Assembly: GCA_039707465.1 (NCBI GenBank)
Contig: CM077648.1
Location: 75,327,119 to 75,391,118, forward strand
Origin: Rhabdophis nuchalis
Lineage: Eukaryota > Chordata > Lepidosauria > Squamata > Natricidae
Reading direction: 5' to 3'
DNA length: 64,000 nucleotides
In this document: positions 34,400 to 46,192 of the stretch, in pieces
Layout of the letters: each line of letters opens with the position of its first letter
How positions within the stretch are numbered: the stretch's first letter is position 1
Notes under the pieces: model-generated
Database searches by the model: none
The model's input: the letters and a program-made list of their open reading frames with translations, nothing else
What the model was told of the DNA's origin: nothing
Program-made: the position numbers and the translations under genes

Positions 34400-35026
34400 A
34401 AGTATTCTTAGGTGAGAAAACACTATACAATATTATGAAGTCAGAGTGCATTATTACTCTTGCAGAGTACCTGAAAGGTATCGATAATACAATTGTAAAC
34501 TAAAGTTAACTTGCTTTTATTTTGCCTGGATTTATTCCTGTCTAAGATTCTACTATAGGTTGCAGCACTTTGTAAGATAACTTAAGGGTTTTTAAAAACC
34601 ATATTGATAGAATTATCAGATAAATATTTTCTCTAGCGTTAAAGGTAATTTTGGTTTTATGTTGCATATTACTGCTCTTTCAAACACTTTCTCAAATTCA
34701 ACAAAACAAGTTTTTTTAAATAAAATTTTTTTTAGATACAGATATGGCTATAATAATTCTAGTTATTTATAATGAAAGGTCATTCAAAACCAAATAATTT
34801 TACTCTAAAAGGGAAAAAAAATGTTGACAAAGCTTCATAATGACTGTTACTCTTTTTTGACCATTGCAAATTTTCTGCAAGTTGATCCTTTAAAAAAAAC
34901 AACAACCAAGTGTTGTTCCATTGGGTGCAACAGGGACTTGACCAACAGGAATTGACTGATTATTGCTTGAATCTGATATTGTGGGCAGAGGGAGTGTGAG
35001 TGCAACTGGCCCAAAGTCACTTAGCT

Positions 35027-35391
35027 CAGGGGTCTCCAACCTTTGCAACTTTGCTTAGTATAGCTATTATTTATAATATAAAAACAAATATTTCTGAAGT
35101 ATGAAGGCAAATTAGATGCATCTCCAAATAAATATTATGTGACTTCATATAGATCTGGATGTAAAGGTCCAGATGATCACCAATGATAAGCAAAGGGATA
35201 TAGAAAAAAAATATTTTCCCGCCATCTAATTGTAATCCATATTTTGGCAACCCAAGTACAGAGTAGGGTTAGCTATATCAGGGGTCCCAACCTTTGCAAC
35301 TTTAAGTCTGAAGGACTTCAGCTCCCAGACTTCTCCAGCCAGCTTTGCTGAAGTCCTTCAGACTTAAAGTTGCAAAGGTTGGAGACCCCTG
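35027..35391. mobile_element. Composite palindromic MITE with copied filler
   Basis: The outer ends are standard MITE termini with an exact 8-bp duplication, acttagct (35019-35026 and 35392-35399). After only 26 bp of left arm, the sequence switches at 35053 to filler nearly identical to 15337-15559, including the target duplication agctatat. A second, slightly deleted MITE follows at 35279-35391. The whole is flanked by a single duplication. Confidence 0.85.
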
Positions 35392-35543
35392 ACTTAGCTG
35401 ATCTAAGGAAGGATTAAAATTCACAGGCTTCTGGTTTCTTGCCTAGAGTCCACTAATAACCACTAATGCAAACTTGCTGCCTTTTGCATTGCAATATTTT
35501 TTTTTGCATCCAGTTCTGAATAAAAACATTTTTTCCCTTCCAG

Positions 35544-35817
35544 GTTTCTTGCAGTTACACAGTTTTCTCCTACACATGCCAGAAAAGCCTTTCCTTGCTT
35601 TGATGAACCTATCTACAAGGCCACATTTAAAATCAGCATCAAACATCAAGCAACTTATTTATCTTTGTCCAACATGCCAGTGGAAACTTCTGTTTCTGAA
35701 GAAGATGGATGGGTTACAGATCACTTTTCACAGACTCCACTCATGTCCACATATTACTTAGCTTGGGCTGTTTGCAATTTTACATACCGTGAGACTACCA
35801 CAAACAATGGTGTTGTA
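35544..35817 (+). CDS. TRHDE: TRHDE coding exon 2
   Basis: This exon completes the split Arg codon of exon 1 and adds 91 codons of the M1 aminopeptidase N-terminal domain. It starts [20 protein letters not shown] and ends [10 protein letters not shown]. The stretch around KAFPCFDEP is a family hallmark; its buried fold supports the active-site domain. The acceptor is a pyrimidine-rich tract ending in CAG at 35541-35543. The donor is GTAAGT at 35818, a strong consensus. The exon is 274 bp, enters in phase 2 and leaves in phase 0. It is followed by at least 28 kb of intron 2; I found nothing resembling the next exon (GAMEN, HEXXH) before the window ends. Confidence 0.95.
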
Positions 35818-36277
35818 GTAAGTATTGCTCAGTCTACTTTCACTGGGAAACGTTTGGGAATGAACATGACATGTTCGGATAAAAGTGTTTAGTTATTCAG
35901 CAATGTGTCTTTGGCTAATGACCATTTTTGTTTTAATTTATAGACATCCAATTAGCACCTTATACTGACAGTCTGGAATACCTGCTTAATCTTTTAGAGT
36001 CAGAAAAGAGAAAATAGGATTGAGCTGTTGAATCAGCTCAAGATTTTTTGCATCTTTTAATATAGATGGAAGATTCTTTTATTTATTTGTATTTAATTAA
36101 TTTATAACTTCTGGCAATCTGGCAGTTCTCAGCAGCTAGCAACATTTATAGAAATTAGTCAAAGGAACTGTTATTATTAAAATCTTAGGTATCCTTCATC
36201 CTTCTTTGCTTTATTTATTTTCAAAATTGTATGCCATCTTTCAAAATCATGTTTTCTCATGGATGTTTAGTTAGTAG

Positions 36278-36606
36278 TGTTATGACTTCGGTCAATAAGT
36301 GGGTCCACATCAGGTTTGCTCAGAAACATAGCTTTTATTAGCTAGGCACAGCTTACAAGGAAAAAAAGTTCAGTTAAAGAAAAGGTGCAGTAGACAGGGG
36401 CTCCCGCGCTTTGACAGCTCTTTATATTTGGAGCTGTCAAAGGGGGAGCCAATCAGGCTGCAGCAAGGGCCAGGCGCGCCTCAGCCAATCAGGCGCGTCT
36501 GTCAGTTGGCTGCCTTGCTACAGCCTGTTGCCAAGGCTCCAAAGGCAGCCTGGAAGACCTGCGGCCGGTCGTAAGTCGAGACCGGTCGCAGGTCGAGGAT
36601 ATAACA
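36278..36606 (-). mobile_element. Solo LTR of an endogenous retrovirus-like element
   Basis: On the minus strand it begins TGTTAT and ends ATAACA, a perfect terminal inverted repeat with TG...CA ends. Flanking 5-mers are agtag (36273-36277) and agtaa (36607-36611), a 4-of-5 match. Inside, in order on the minus strand, are repeated GATTGGCT (CCAAT-box complements), a TATAAAG box near 36423 and an AATAAA polyadenylation signal near 36337, as in a retroviral U3-R-U5. No internal gag, pol or env is present. It is antisense to TRHDE, in intron 2, about 460 bp after exon 2. Confidence 0.7.
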
Positions 36607-36654
36607 AGTAATAAAGGCTTCTCCCACTTTTAAGTACAATAGTACCTTGATGCT

Positions 36655-36716
36655 TGTCATTAATTTATTTATTTTATTTATTTATTTATTCGAATTTATA
36701 CCCTGCCCTTCTCCTT
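36655..36716 (-). mobile_element. L2-type LINE 3' tail fragment
   Basis: A TTTA-rich run followed by TTTATACCCTGCCCTTCTCC, the complement of the L2 3' terminus seen at about 46.13 kb. Confidence 0.55.
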
Positions 36717-39480
36717 GTTAGACCTTGACTCTGGAACGTGTGATGTATAGCAAAAATGACAAGTACCACAATTTTTTCCCCTAAGGAATAATGTAGTGAG
36801 TCAACAAGTTTTAGTTTGTGCATTGAGTACCAACAGAGTACCGGGACAAATTTTTCACATCAAAATGCCAAATGTGATCACTTTTAAAGCAGTTGAGTAG
36901 CAAGGTATCACTGTAAATAGTAATTTTAAATATATTTCTGACTATGTTTGAATTATTGTACATTTTGGGATTCAAATATAAGCCTACTTAAGGCTGATAT
37001 TTGTTCTTAAGCTCAACATGGAACTAACTAATTCTGTGAAGCATTCTGGAGTCATCAAATGCTTTGTGGTCTTCTAATTAAGCCATTCCATTTTCTGAAT
37101 AAAGGACTTTAATATTTGAAGCTGATTGTGAAGAAGAAGCATCAACATAGTTATCTCACTAAGAAATTAGCTATTGCTAGAATTGAGCACCTACATTTAT
37201 TTTCTGTTCAAGTTCTTACCTTGAAAAATTCTACTATAAACATAATTAGCATTTCTATCCCAGGATGAGATTTTAATAATTTTGCCACCAAACTTTCTGA
37301 CTGACTTTTCAGCCATATTTTTACATCATTGATGAATAGGTTTTTTTAATGTATTTTATAATGTATACACAAGTTTGTGGGCAAGTATTTCATTTACATT
37401 TATATTGTACCTCATCCATTTGACTTTTGCATCATAGCCTTCACTTGGTATTCCAGTTTGAAGGCGATATTCATGTGTGGTTTATGGTAATTGGCAGAAA
37501 GCTGCACACTTCATATATTAATGGAAGTCTACTGATGACAGTTTTCTTTTGTTTAAAAATATCATGTACGCAACTATATAGTAAACTAAAATATATACAA
37601 ACAACTTTGCCTGCTAAATAGATGATTTAAAACAAAACTTCCTGCCAATTCACATTCCTATTGAAAGTCAAATGGGAAAATGTTCTTTTGCTTAGTCCAA
37701 ATTGTGGTAGTAATAAAATTCAAAATTAAAGACTACGTCAGAGGGGTTTCTCATCTGTTTAAATTTTTACTAGGATATGTAAACTGTTCTGTGTACAAAC
37801 AAATATTTACATTATACAGCTGTTTTGAATTCTGTACTGAATCAAAGCACATATTTTAGTCCATGCACCGAGAACAGCATATTAGTATTATAGCACAACA
37901 TATCTCACTAGCAGACCTGTCTGCCTTCTACTCATTCTAGCACCTTCCTTCCCTCCTGCATGGTTACAAGGAAATGTTGGCTACATTCCACAGTATCTAC
38001 TCCATTTAATTCAGAGATCAAGAAAACTCAAAGGGCTTGGCCTGCGTTCTACACGTTGAATATAGATAGGCTGAGGAATATGCTGTGCTGGGATATCTGG
38101 GAGGCAGCTAAAGAAGTAGGAAAGAAAAGGCACTGCAAAGGTATGGAGTAGCGGTTGGGCCATTGGAGTAAGCCACAGTGGAAGCTACTAAGAGGAGAAG
38201 GGATGAGTGGGGCAATGCACATCAGCCTTCCACTCAGATTTGATTTTGTCTAAACTCCACAACAATCAAACAATTGAAATAGCTTGGCAGAACTTATGAT
38301 ATTGTATTCTAGTTTCAAAACAAAACAATTTTTCTGTTTCCTATGTTCTCTTAATTTTTACATTTGGAGTTCAAGTTTGCATAGGCAATGATTCAGATAC
38401 CATATATTTTAAGCAAAGACATTAGATTGGGAGTTTATGACTGACTTAAGATTTTTCAAATTCTGGACTGACATTCCAACTGTAAGGTGATATACTCTTG
38501 GGAAAAACACCCATTTATTTTTAAAACAGTGGCATATAGACTGTCTTGCCCTGTGATTTTGGGGTATAAATTCTATTTAAAAGCAAGTTGTTAACATATA
38601 TAGGAGGGGCTTCTCCTGCAGATGTAATGCATATCATTTATTTCATTTTGTTCAATGAGATCTGCCCTGTAGTAACATTGTTTGAGATTTCAGGCTTAAT
38701 TTGTTTGTTTGACTGAAGACCAGCCCACTGACGGTTAACTTAAAATCAGCTGGATTGCAAAACTATAATATATATTTCCCCTCTCATCACAGCAAATATT
38801 GTGAAAGTAGGAATTGTTTCCTGACATAATTCTCAGAAAGGTATACTGCAGTTTTTGAATTATATTACTTAGCTTTCATTTGAAGTTCCCCAAAGCCAAA
38901 TCACAATTTTGTTTACTGTTTTTCGTTTGAAAAGTAACTGACTGCAACACTTTGATACATGACTTCAGAGCTGTATAATTTACTTACTTTTTTCATTGCA
39001 TTGACTTGAAGAATGAATTATCAGTTGAGAGTATATTTAGTGGTTATAATACAGCAAACTCATTTCGTGACCTTATTTTACCTGATCTCTTTCTTCAAAA
39101 GATATGTGGATAATTACATTTCATACAGGTATTTCTGGCTGTTAGAGATCTTTCAAATGAGAGAAAAGAATACTTTTCTTCAAAAATTGAGCATGTAGCT
39201 TGATTGGACTCTGCTTTCCCTGAATCAGAATAATATATAGTGATTTGCACCTGAATAAGTCTCAGATCCATTAAGTAAAGAGCAGTAATACACTACCATA
39301 ATGCTATAGATTAACAGCATTTATTTAAATAGTCTTTCACTCAGAGAAGTTGTTATAATACCATATGCAACTATTCTGTGTACTGCCAGCATAGAAATGC
39401 TACAGTTTTCATTGATAGTGCATGTATGGAGGGAAGGAGGAATGTTAATATTTAAGAATACCATTTGGTAATGCTTCAAT
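36717..39480. other. TRHDE intron 2, no recognised feature
   Basis: AT-rich; no exon-like or repeat signature that I can support. Confidence 0.5.
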
Positions 39481-39484
39481 TGGA

Positions 39485-40450
39485 ACCTGCGATATTATTT
39501 ATTTGTCAAATTTGTATGGATGCCTATCTCACAAAAAAGGGACTCTGGGCTGTACTACACATATTTAATAAAAATAATAAATAATAATAAATATATAACA
39601 GTTATATCAAGTATGAAACCATAAAAACAGGAGAAGATGATAGCCACAGCAAAGGAGCCATCACCAGAATTCCCTGGTCCCCATGAATCTCCAGGCCTGA
39701 AGGCCTGGTAATGCTCTGAGGGCCCTGTGGAATGTTAAGCGGGATAAATATCACTTCTGGTGACAAGGTTCCATAAGGCGGGCACCATGGCAGAGAAGAC
39801 TTGCCTTCTGGAACTCACTGCGTAGTTCAGATCTGATGGAACAGGCCTCCTATCTATAGGAAGTGGTCCCACAGATGAACTGGCCACATGTCATGAAGGG
39901 ATTTAAAGATCTAAAAGTGGCATCTTGATTTGGACCCAGAAGCAAACTGGCAACCGATGTAGCCCACAGAGCAGAGGTGTAATGTACCATACTAAGGTCA
40001 CACATAACTGCCTGCGCTGTTCCATTTTGCATTGGCTGAAGCTTCTGGATATGATTCAAAAGCAGCCCCATGTAGATGGGATTACATAAATCCAAGCAGG
40101 AGTTTACCAGGGAATGAATGACAGTGGACAGTCCTCTCCCATCCACAATGGACACATAATACAAAGCTGTGCAAAGGAAACAACTGCCACCTACCTTTCG
40201 AACAGGAGTCAGGAGGCCACGAGGGACTTCCCAGTTCTGTCTGCGGCAGGGCCACCCCACCCAGCACCAAAGATGGTATAGTGCTACAGTTGGAAAGTTC
40301 CCAAGCCCAAAGCCTCTCAGTCTTGCCAGGGTTCAGTTGTAACCTGTTTTTCCCCACCATCTTTAGTCACTGAGACAAGATGTTCACAGCATTGCTTTGT
40401 TCACCAGGGACAGAATTATATGCCTAGGTATCATCAAGTACTAGAGACGT
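39485..40450 (-). mobile_element. Old L2-type LINE 3' half, degraded
   Basis: The minus strand reads as fragments of the same protein region as the L2 copies at 3.0 and 55.5 kb, for example HSLVNSCLDLCNPIYMGLLL (about 40.1 kb) and LQLNPGKTERLW. Stops and frameshifts are frequent, so it is much older. The 3' end lies to the left, near 39.49 kb. Confidence 0.7.
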
Positions 40451-40472
40451 TTAAACTCATTGCTTGACTGAG

Positions 40473-41295
40473 CAGGGGTCTCAAACTCGCGGCCCGCGGG
40501 CCAATTGCAGCCCGCAGGACGGTATCTTGTGGCCCCCACCGTGATATGAAAGTATAAATATGAGCCAGCAGTGTGCAACAGCTGCCAAAAAAGCCAACAC
40601 AGTTCTAGGCTGCATCAACAGAGGGATAGAATCTAGATCGCGTGAAGTGTTAATGCCACTGTATAGTGCCTTGGTAAGGCCACACTTGGAATACTGCATA
40701 CAGTTTTGGTCGCCACGATGTAGAAAAGACGTGGAGACTCTGGAAAGAGTGCAAAGAAGAGCAACCAAGATGATTAGAGGACTGGAGACTAAGACATATG
40801 AAGAACGGCTGCAGGAACTGGGTATGTCTAGTTTGATGAAGAGAAGGACCAGGGGAGACATGATAGCAGTGTTCCGATATCTCAGAGGGTGCCACAAAGA
40901 AGAGGGAGTCAAACTTTTCTCCAAGACACCTGGGGGCAGGACAAGGAGCAATGGGTGGAAACTAACCAAGGAGAGAAGCAACTTAGAACTAAGGAGAAAT
41001 TTCCTAACAGTAAGAACAATTAACCTCTGGAACAGCTTGCCTCCAGCAGTTGTGAATGCCCCAACCCTGGAAGTCTTTAAAAAGATGTTAGACAGCCATT
41101 TGTCTGAAATGGTATAAGATTCCTGCCCATGCAGGGGGTTGGACTAGAAGACCTACAAGGTCCCTTCCAACTCTGCTATTGTATTGTATTATAATATTAG
41201 TGCGGCCCGCAGGGGGAGTGAATCCCTTATGCGGCCCAGCCTCACCCAGCCTCTGCCTCCAGCGGCCCCCAGGTAAATTGAGTTTGAGACCCCTG
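40473..41295. mobile_element. hAT element (CR1-interrupted)
   Basis: TIRs CAGGGGTCTCAAACTC (40473) and GAGTTTGAGACCCCTG (ends 41295) with GCGGCCCGC-rich subterminal DNA, a pattern of Charlie-type non-autonomous elements. The left (40473 to about 40550) and right (about 41200-41295) pieces are separated by a CR1 fragment. Flanking 8-mers match poorly, so the target duplication has decayed. Confidence 0.7.
40552..41198 (+). mobile_element. CR1 LINE 3' fragment inserted in the hAT element
   Basis: An open frame of 185 codons (40560-41117) encodes the CR1 ORF2 C-terminal region: LYSALVRPHLEYCIQFWSP, LERVQRRATKMI and NLWNSLPPAVV. It is followed by the CR1 3' UTR (CAGGGGGTTGGACTAGAAGA, then CAAGGTCCCTTCCAACTCT) and a TATTG-type tail. 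5'-truncated; the remaining frame is uninterrupted, so it is fairly young. Confidence 0.85.
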
Positions 41296-41462
41296 ATGTA
41301 GAGTGTGAAGAGAAGAGTGTCATAAGATTTTTTTAGCTTATAAAAAGAAAAGTTACATTGTAGAACTTCTACAGGGAATTCCTTGAATGGTTTGTATTGG
41401 AAAAGTAGCTAGTTACTATATATATCAGAATCATTATATATTATCTCCAATATCAGAAACAG

Positions 41463-42181
41463 TATGCATGTTGGTATTATTTTTATATATTTTTCTGTCT
41501 TCCCTTTCCTTCAGATTATGAAGATGGCATGCAATCCTGAAAAATAGGTTGGATAGGTTGAGGATATGTCTTGTCCCAAATTCGCCAGTATTGAAAGTCA
41601 AAGCATAATGACTTTGCCATATTATTCAGGAGTAGGCTGGGCTATCAATGTAATAAGCTGTTCTTTGAAAAACAGATTCAGCCTTTGAAACCACTGTTTA
41701 ATTCTTAGGTTGAAAAGTAAAAATCCACATGGAAGATAAAATAATAAAAAGATGTTAGGCTAGGGCACAGTATAAGTTTATTTTTGACTGAAATATCATG
41801 GCAATTTTGGGGGGACGAACCTTATTTTTCTTGCCTTTTCAATGGTTTGCTTTGAATTCCAAGGGAATAATTGCAAGTGAACAGTTTATTTAACCTCTTT
41901 ACCATTCCTGGAGTATCTATAAGTAGCTCACATTTTGCTTCCAGTTCATTTGTTATTCAGATTTACTGAACAATTGTCACTATGCATTTTGGAGCTGATT
42001 GCAGATATTCTGCACTTCAGCTCTGTATTGTATAAAACTATGTGCCAATAAAACATATATTTATGTAGTACTAGTTTTTAGTTTCTGTAGATATTTTTGC
42101 CAATTTAAAAAATAACTGTCTTTAACACTGTTATATATATTGATATAATAAATTAATTTGAAATTCAAATGAACATTGTAC
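41463..42181. repeat. 719-bp tandem duplication, first unit
   Basis: Directly adjacent to 42182-42900 with a period of 719 bp. By eye the two differ at only about one site (T at 42119, C at 42838). It contains no known mobile element and lies in TRHDE intron 2. Confidence 0.9.
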
Positions 42182-42900
42182 TATGCATGTTGGTATTATT
42201 TTTATATATTTTTCTGTCTTCCCTTTCCTTCAGATTATGAAGATGGCATGCAATCCTGAAAAATAGGTTGGATAGGTTGAGGATATGTCTTGTCCCAAAT
42301 TCGCCAGTATTGAAAGTCAAAGCATAATGACTTTGCCATATTATTCAGGAGTAGGCTGGGCTATCAATGTAATAAGCTGTTCTTTGAAAAACAGATTCAG
42401 CCTTTGAAACCACTGTTTAATTCTTAGGTTGAAAAGTAAAAATCCACATGGAAGATAAAATAATAAAAAGATGTTAGGCTAGGGCACAGTATAAGTTTAT
42501 TTTTGACTGAAATATCATGGCAATTTTGGGGGGACGAACCTTATTTTTCTTGCCTTTTCAATGGTTTGCTTTGAATTCCAAGGGAATAATTGCAAGTGAA
42601 CAGTTTATTTAACCTCTTTACCATTCCTGGAGTATCTATAAGTAGCTCACATTTTGCTTCCAGTTCATTTGTTATTCAGATTTACTGAACAATTGTCACT
42701 ATGCATTTTGGAGCTGATTGCAGATATTCTGCACTTCAGCTCTGTATTGTATAAAACTATGTGCCAATAAAACATATATTTATGTAGTACTAGTTTTTAG
42801 TTTCTGTAGATATTTTTGCCAATTTAAAAAATAACTGCCTTTAACACTGTTATATATATTGATATAATAAATTAATTTGAAATTCAAATGAACATTGTAC
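42182..42900. repeat. 719-bp tandem duplication, second unit
   Basis: Second copy; identity ends at about 42903 (TACTAT). The near identity means a very recent event or an assembly duplication. Confidence 0.9.
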
Positions 42901-42903
42901 TAT

Positions 42904-45180
42904 TCATGCAGAAGAAATAGCTAGGAGGGATAGGGATGTGATCCACTTCTCCCCTGATACTTTAAAAACTCTGTATTACCCTATATCACTTCATATTATC
43001 TCATTTGCTTGTCTTCTCAATCTGTACTTATTTTGATTATCCTCTAATAATCTTACTTTGTACTGACCTTGAAGCACATGTACCTGCTGTCCCAGACTTA
43101 CGTTGTTTATCTCTACTGTATTGCTGTAATGAACAGATGTATAAATTTTCAAAAGGGAGGATGAATTGCTAGATGCCACAAAAAGGCATTTCCCCTGGAA
43201 TGTTCTTTGCAGGATCTCCAGGTGCTAAATCAGATCATCCCCTCTCCACTTATGAAAAAAGAATATTTAAGCCAATGGAGGCCAGGATGATAGGGAACCT
43301 TAGCAGAGAGTTAAATGGGAAGGTGAAATATTACAGCTAGCACAATAAAGGGGTCTGTCCAGAGTCTTTTTCATATTTCCTGTCAGCAGAAAGATGTTTA
43401 ATATACCTTCTCTTGTAATTTATATTACATTAATGCACTTTTGGGCTCTTTACTTTTTGTGTTTATTGCTTGAACATTAAAACAACCTACTGGTACTCAA
43501 TTGGCTATTGGACAGTAGAATAAACATTTACTATGAGTTAAGCAGGCCTGCATGTAAATTGTAGTTCATCGTGGATATGCATAATGCTTACTTCCCAATG
43601 TGGGTAGTTCATTGTGGGTCTATTCTGTAGAATTTCATTATTACCTTCCGTTAGATGTACTAATAATTCTAGACACTGGTGATATCATTCTGGTATTTAA
43701 GAGGATTCTAAAATCATTTTAAAAAATCACCAAGTAATTTTGAACTTTGCTACAAAGCTATCTTTTCTGTCAAAACTTTTTGCCACAAAGAACTCCCTGA
43801 GGAATAAAACTGTTGATTTTATAAATTAATGATTAAATAGCAAGTATGTTTTTACATTTTTGTTTTTAAAATGTATTTTTGTCCTGGGCTATTTGGTCTC
43901 TTTCAGCCAAGGCTATCTTTGGATAAAGGGATAAATCTGTAGAAGAAAATGAACACCTTGGAACAAAAGTAAAATATAAATTTAAGTAATAAATATAACA
44001 TTATCACACCTTAGAGATTTCAATTGTTTGCTTGCTTAAAGCAAGTAAAATCTTTAATTTTCAATTCTGCAGAGTGGGAAAAATATCATTGTTTATGAAG
44101 TAATAGTAACATGTTAAAATTCCAATTAGGATGAAGACTTTAAAAAGATTTAGTGAAGTAAGTTATCAGGTAACACATAAGTATCCAAATTCCCTGGTAT
44201 TTTACAAATTACAAGCTACATATTAATGTCTAGAACAATTTTAATGGAGGGAAGTGTTTGGAATGGGTAGAAAACAGTGATATATTTTAATCTATGACTT
44301 TTGGGGATTGCACATCATTTCATACTATGCTTTCATCCAATAGAATTCCAGATGTCTATTTAACCACAAGCTTGTATCTTGAACATGAATATGAGGGGGT
44401 ATGATTTGAAACTAATGGGGAAAAGGTTCAGGATTCTTGCTGACTGATGCTTTACTGCTTTAAATACATATTTATTAAAAGTGCTTTATAGAATAAATGA
44501 ATGTTGAAAACAGTTGCATTTTAATATGATTTTGAAAGTGATCAGCACCTTGCTCTTTGACATCTTGAGTAGATTTCAGTGGTTGAAGCCCAGAAGAATA
44601 CAGTTTAAAAAAGATTATTAATTTTTAATCTGATAATTTTTTTCTTTAATTTTGCAATACTGTCTTATTGATTTTGAAGCATTTTACCTGACTCTATATG
44701 AAATACTGCTCTTACTACTCAAAAGCAAATAAAACGTTTCTTACCACTTTTGGTAAGCAAATGACTGTGTGTATAATAATAGATAACTTCAATTTTGCAA
44801 ATGAATCTGCAGAAAATGGGTATGCTAAAACCCATGAATTGCAAGCATATAGTCAGCAGTTATTGATCAATAATTTGAATTTGCAAGCTGAAGATATCAG
44901 GAAAATACTGTCCATGTATAATGCTTACTTCCCAAAAAATAAAATAAAAAGTCCTCAGTCAGCAGTTGTGGTCACATTATTTAAATGCATAAATGTAATA
45001 TAAATTCTCTGCATGTCTATGAATTGAGTGTCATTTAATGAAAATGTTGGATGCCACATATAAACCTATTGCTTATAAATAGGTTTAAATAGAAAATATG
45101 GTAAATGTATAGAAATGGTAGCTGAATCTTCGATCTGCTGCATAATAATAATTTTACATATATTAATCACATGACTGATG
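42904..45180. other. TRHDE intron 2, no recognised feature
   Basis: AT-rich; the frame at 44698-45003 has no family signature and looks like chance. Confidence 0.45.
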
Positions 45181-45480
45181 CAGGTAGTCTTCAACTTACA
45201 ACTATTCTAGAGACCAGAAATCCAGTTAGAGATGATTACATTTATAAGTTGAGGCACCCATGAGATGATACCAGAAGTATTTTTTTTCTGTCTTTTTTGT
45301 GGTGGTTGTTAAGCAAACACTTAATCATTAAATAAACACCTTAGTCATTAAGTGAATGCAACAATCATTTAATGAACGTATTCATTTGAATGGGCTTTCC
45401 TTCCCCTCCCCAGGAAACTAGCAAAACCCACCATATATTGTAGTCACATGACTGGAAAAGGTGATAGGTTGTGAAGCTGA
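45181..45480. repeat. Degraded dispersed repeat (AGGTAGTCTTCAACTTACA type)
   Basis: Begins CAGGTAGTCTTCAACTTACA and contains repeated TTGTTAAGCAAA and CATTAAGTGAATGCAA words, then TAGTCACATGACTGG. I recall this pattern from a common reptile repeat family, but the class is uncertain. Confidence 0.45.
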
Positions 45481-45554
45481 TCTGCCTGACATGTGGCCAT
45501 CCTCACTTGAAACTGGATGTATGTAGATTGGGGATATCTGTATTTTCGCTGTCA

Positions 45555-45917
45555 AATACCTCCCACCGATCAGTTCGCTCCCACAGAGAGGGCCTCCTCA
45601 GGGTGCCGTCGACCAGACAATGCCGGCTGGCGACCCCCAGGGGGAGAGCCTTCTCTGTGGCAGCTCCCGCCCTCTGGAATGACCTAAAGATTTTAGCTTA
45701 GACTTTAGCCTAGATTTTAGACTAGAAATAATTTAACTGTATTTGGTAGGGGATTTTAAAAGTTTTTAGTTATATTTTAGCACAGGCTAGTTAATTTAAT
45801 TCCATTTTAACACTGTATTGTATTTATTGTATTGTTTTATATTTGCCTGTGAGCCGCCCTGAGTCCCTTCGGGGAGATAGGGCGAGATATAAATCCAAAT
45901 AAACTGAAACTGAAACT
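45555..45917 (+). mobile_element. L2-type LINE 3' end (first of two in tandem)
   Basis: Encodes the C-terminal end of ORF2 ([20 protein letters not shown], then WNDL), then the 3' UTR block GAGCCGCCCTGAGTCCCTTC and a GAAACT tail. 5'-truncated. Confidence 0.8.
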
Positions 45918-46192
45918 ACCCCCTGGACTATGGACGATCTCGGACATACATCTCTTCCGTTGGGCCCTGAAGATGCATTTATTTTGTGTTGCCGGCCTGT
46001 CGTAGTTTTAAAGGGATTTTAAAGTAATTTTAGCATGGGATTTTAAATATGTAGGCCAATTTCATTTAATATTTTTAATATATTCTTTTAGATTTTGTAT
46101 CACCAATTTTACTGTGGCTGTACACCGCCCTGAGTCCCGAAAGGGAGAAGGGCGGTATACAAATCAAATAAAACTAAACTAAACAATAACTT
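45918..46192 (+). mobile_element. L2-type LINE 3' end (second of two in tandem)
   Basis: A short C-terminal coding piece, a 3' UTR ending ACCGCCCTGAGTCCCGAAAG, GGCGGTATACAAATCAAATA and an AAACT tail. It follows the first copy's tail directly, suggesting insertion into or next to that A-rich tail. Confidence 0.75.

Larger units (their letters stand above)
28891..35543 (+). other. TRHDE: TRHDE intron 1
   Basis: A 6653-bp intron bounded by GT (28891) and AG (35543). It holds a palindromic MITE 39 bases after the donor (28930-29064), a tRNA-derived SINE (34213-34399), a composite MITE (35027-35391), and two diverged copies of a sequence of roughly 85 bp (about 30918-31003 and 32430-32513). The rest, about 29.1-34.2 kb, is AT-rich with no gene or repeat that I can identify. 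Confidence 0.9.

Noticed and set aside
40481..40981. 166-codon minus-strand frame
   Set aside because: Antisense shadow of the CR1 ORF2 fragment.
44698..45003. 101-codon frame in intron 2
   Set aside because: No family resemblance, no splice sites in phase with TRHDE, AT-rich composition.
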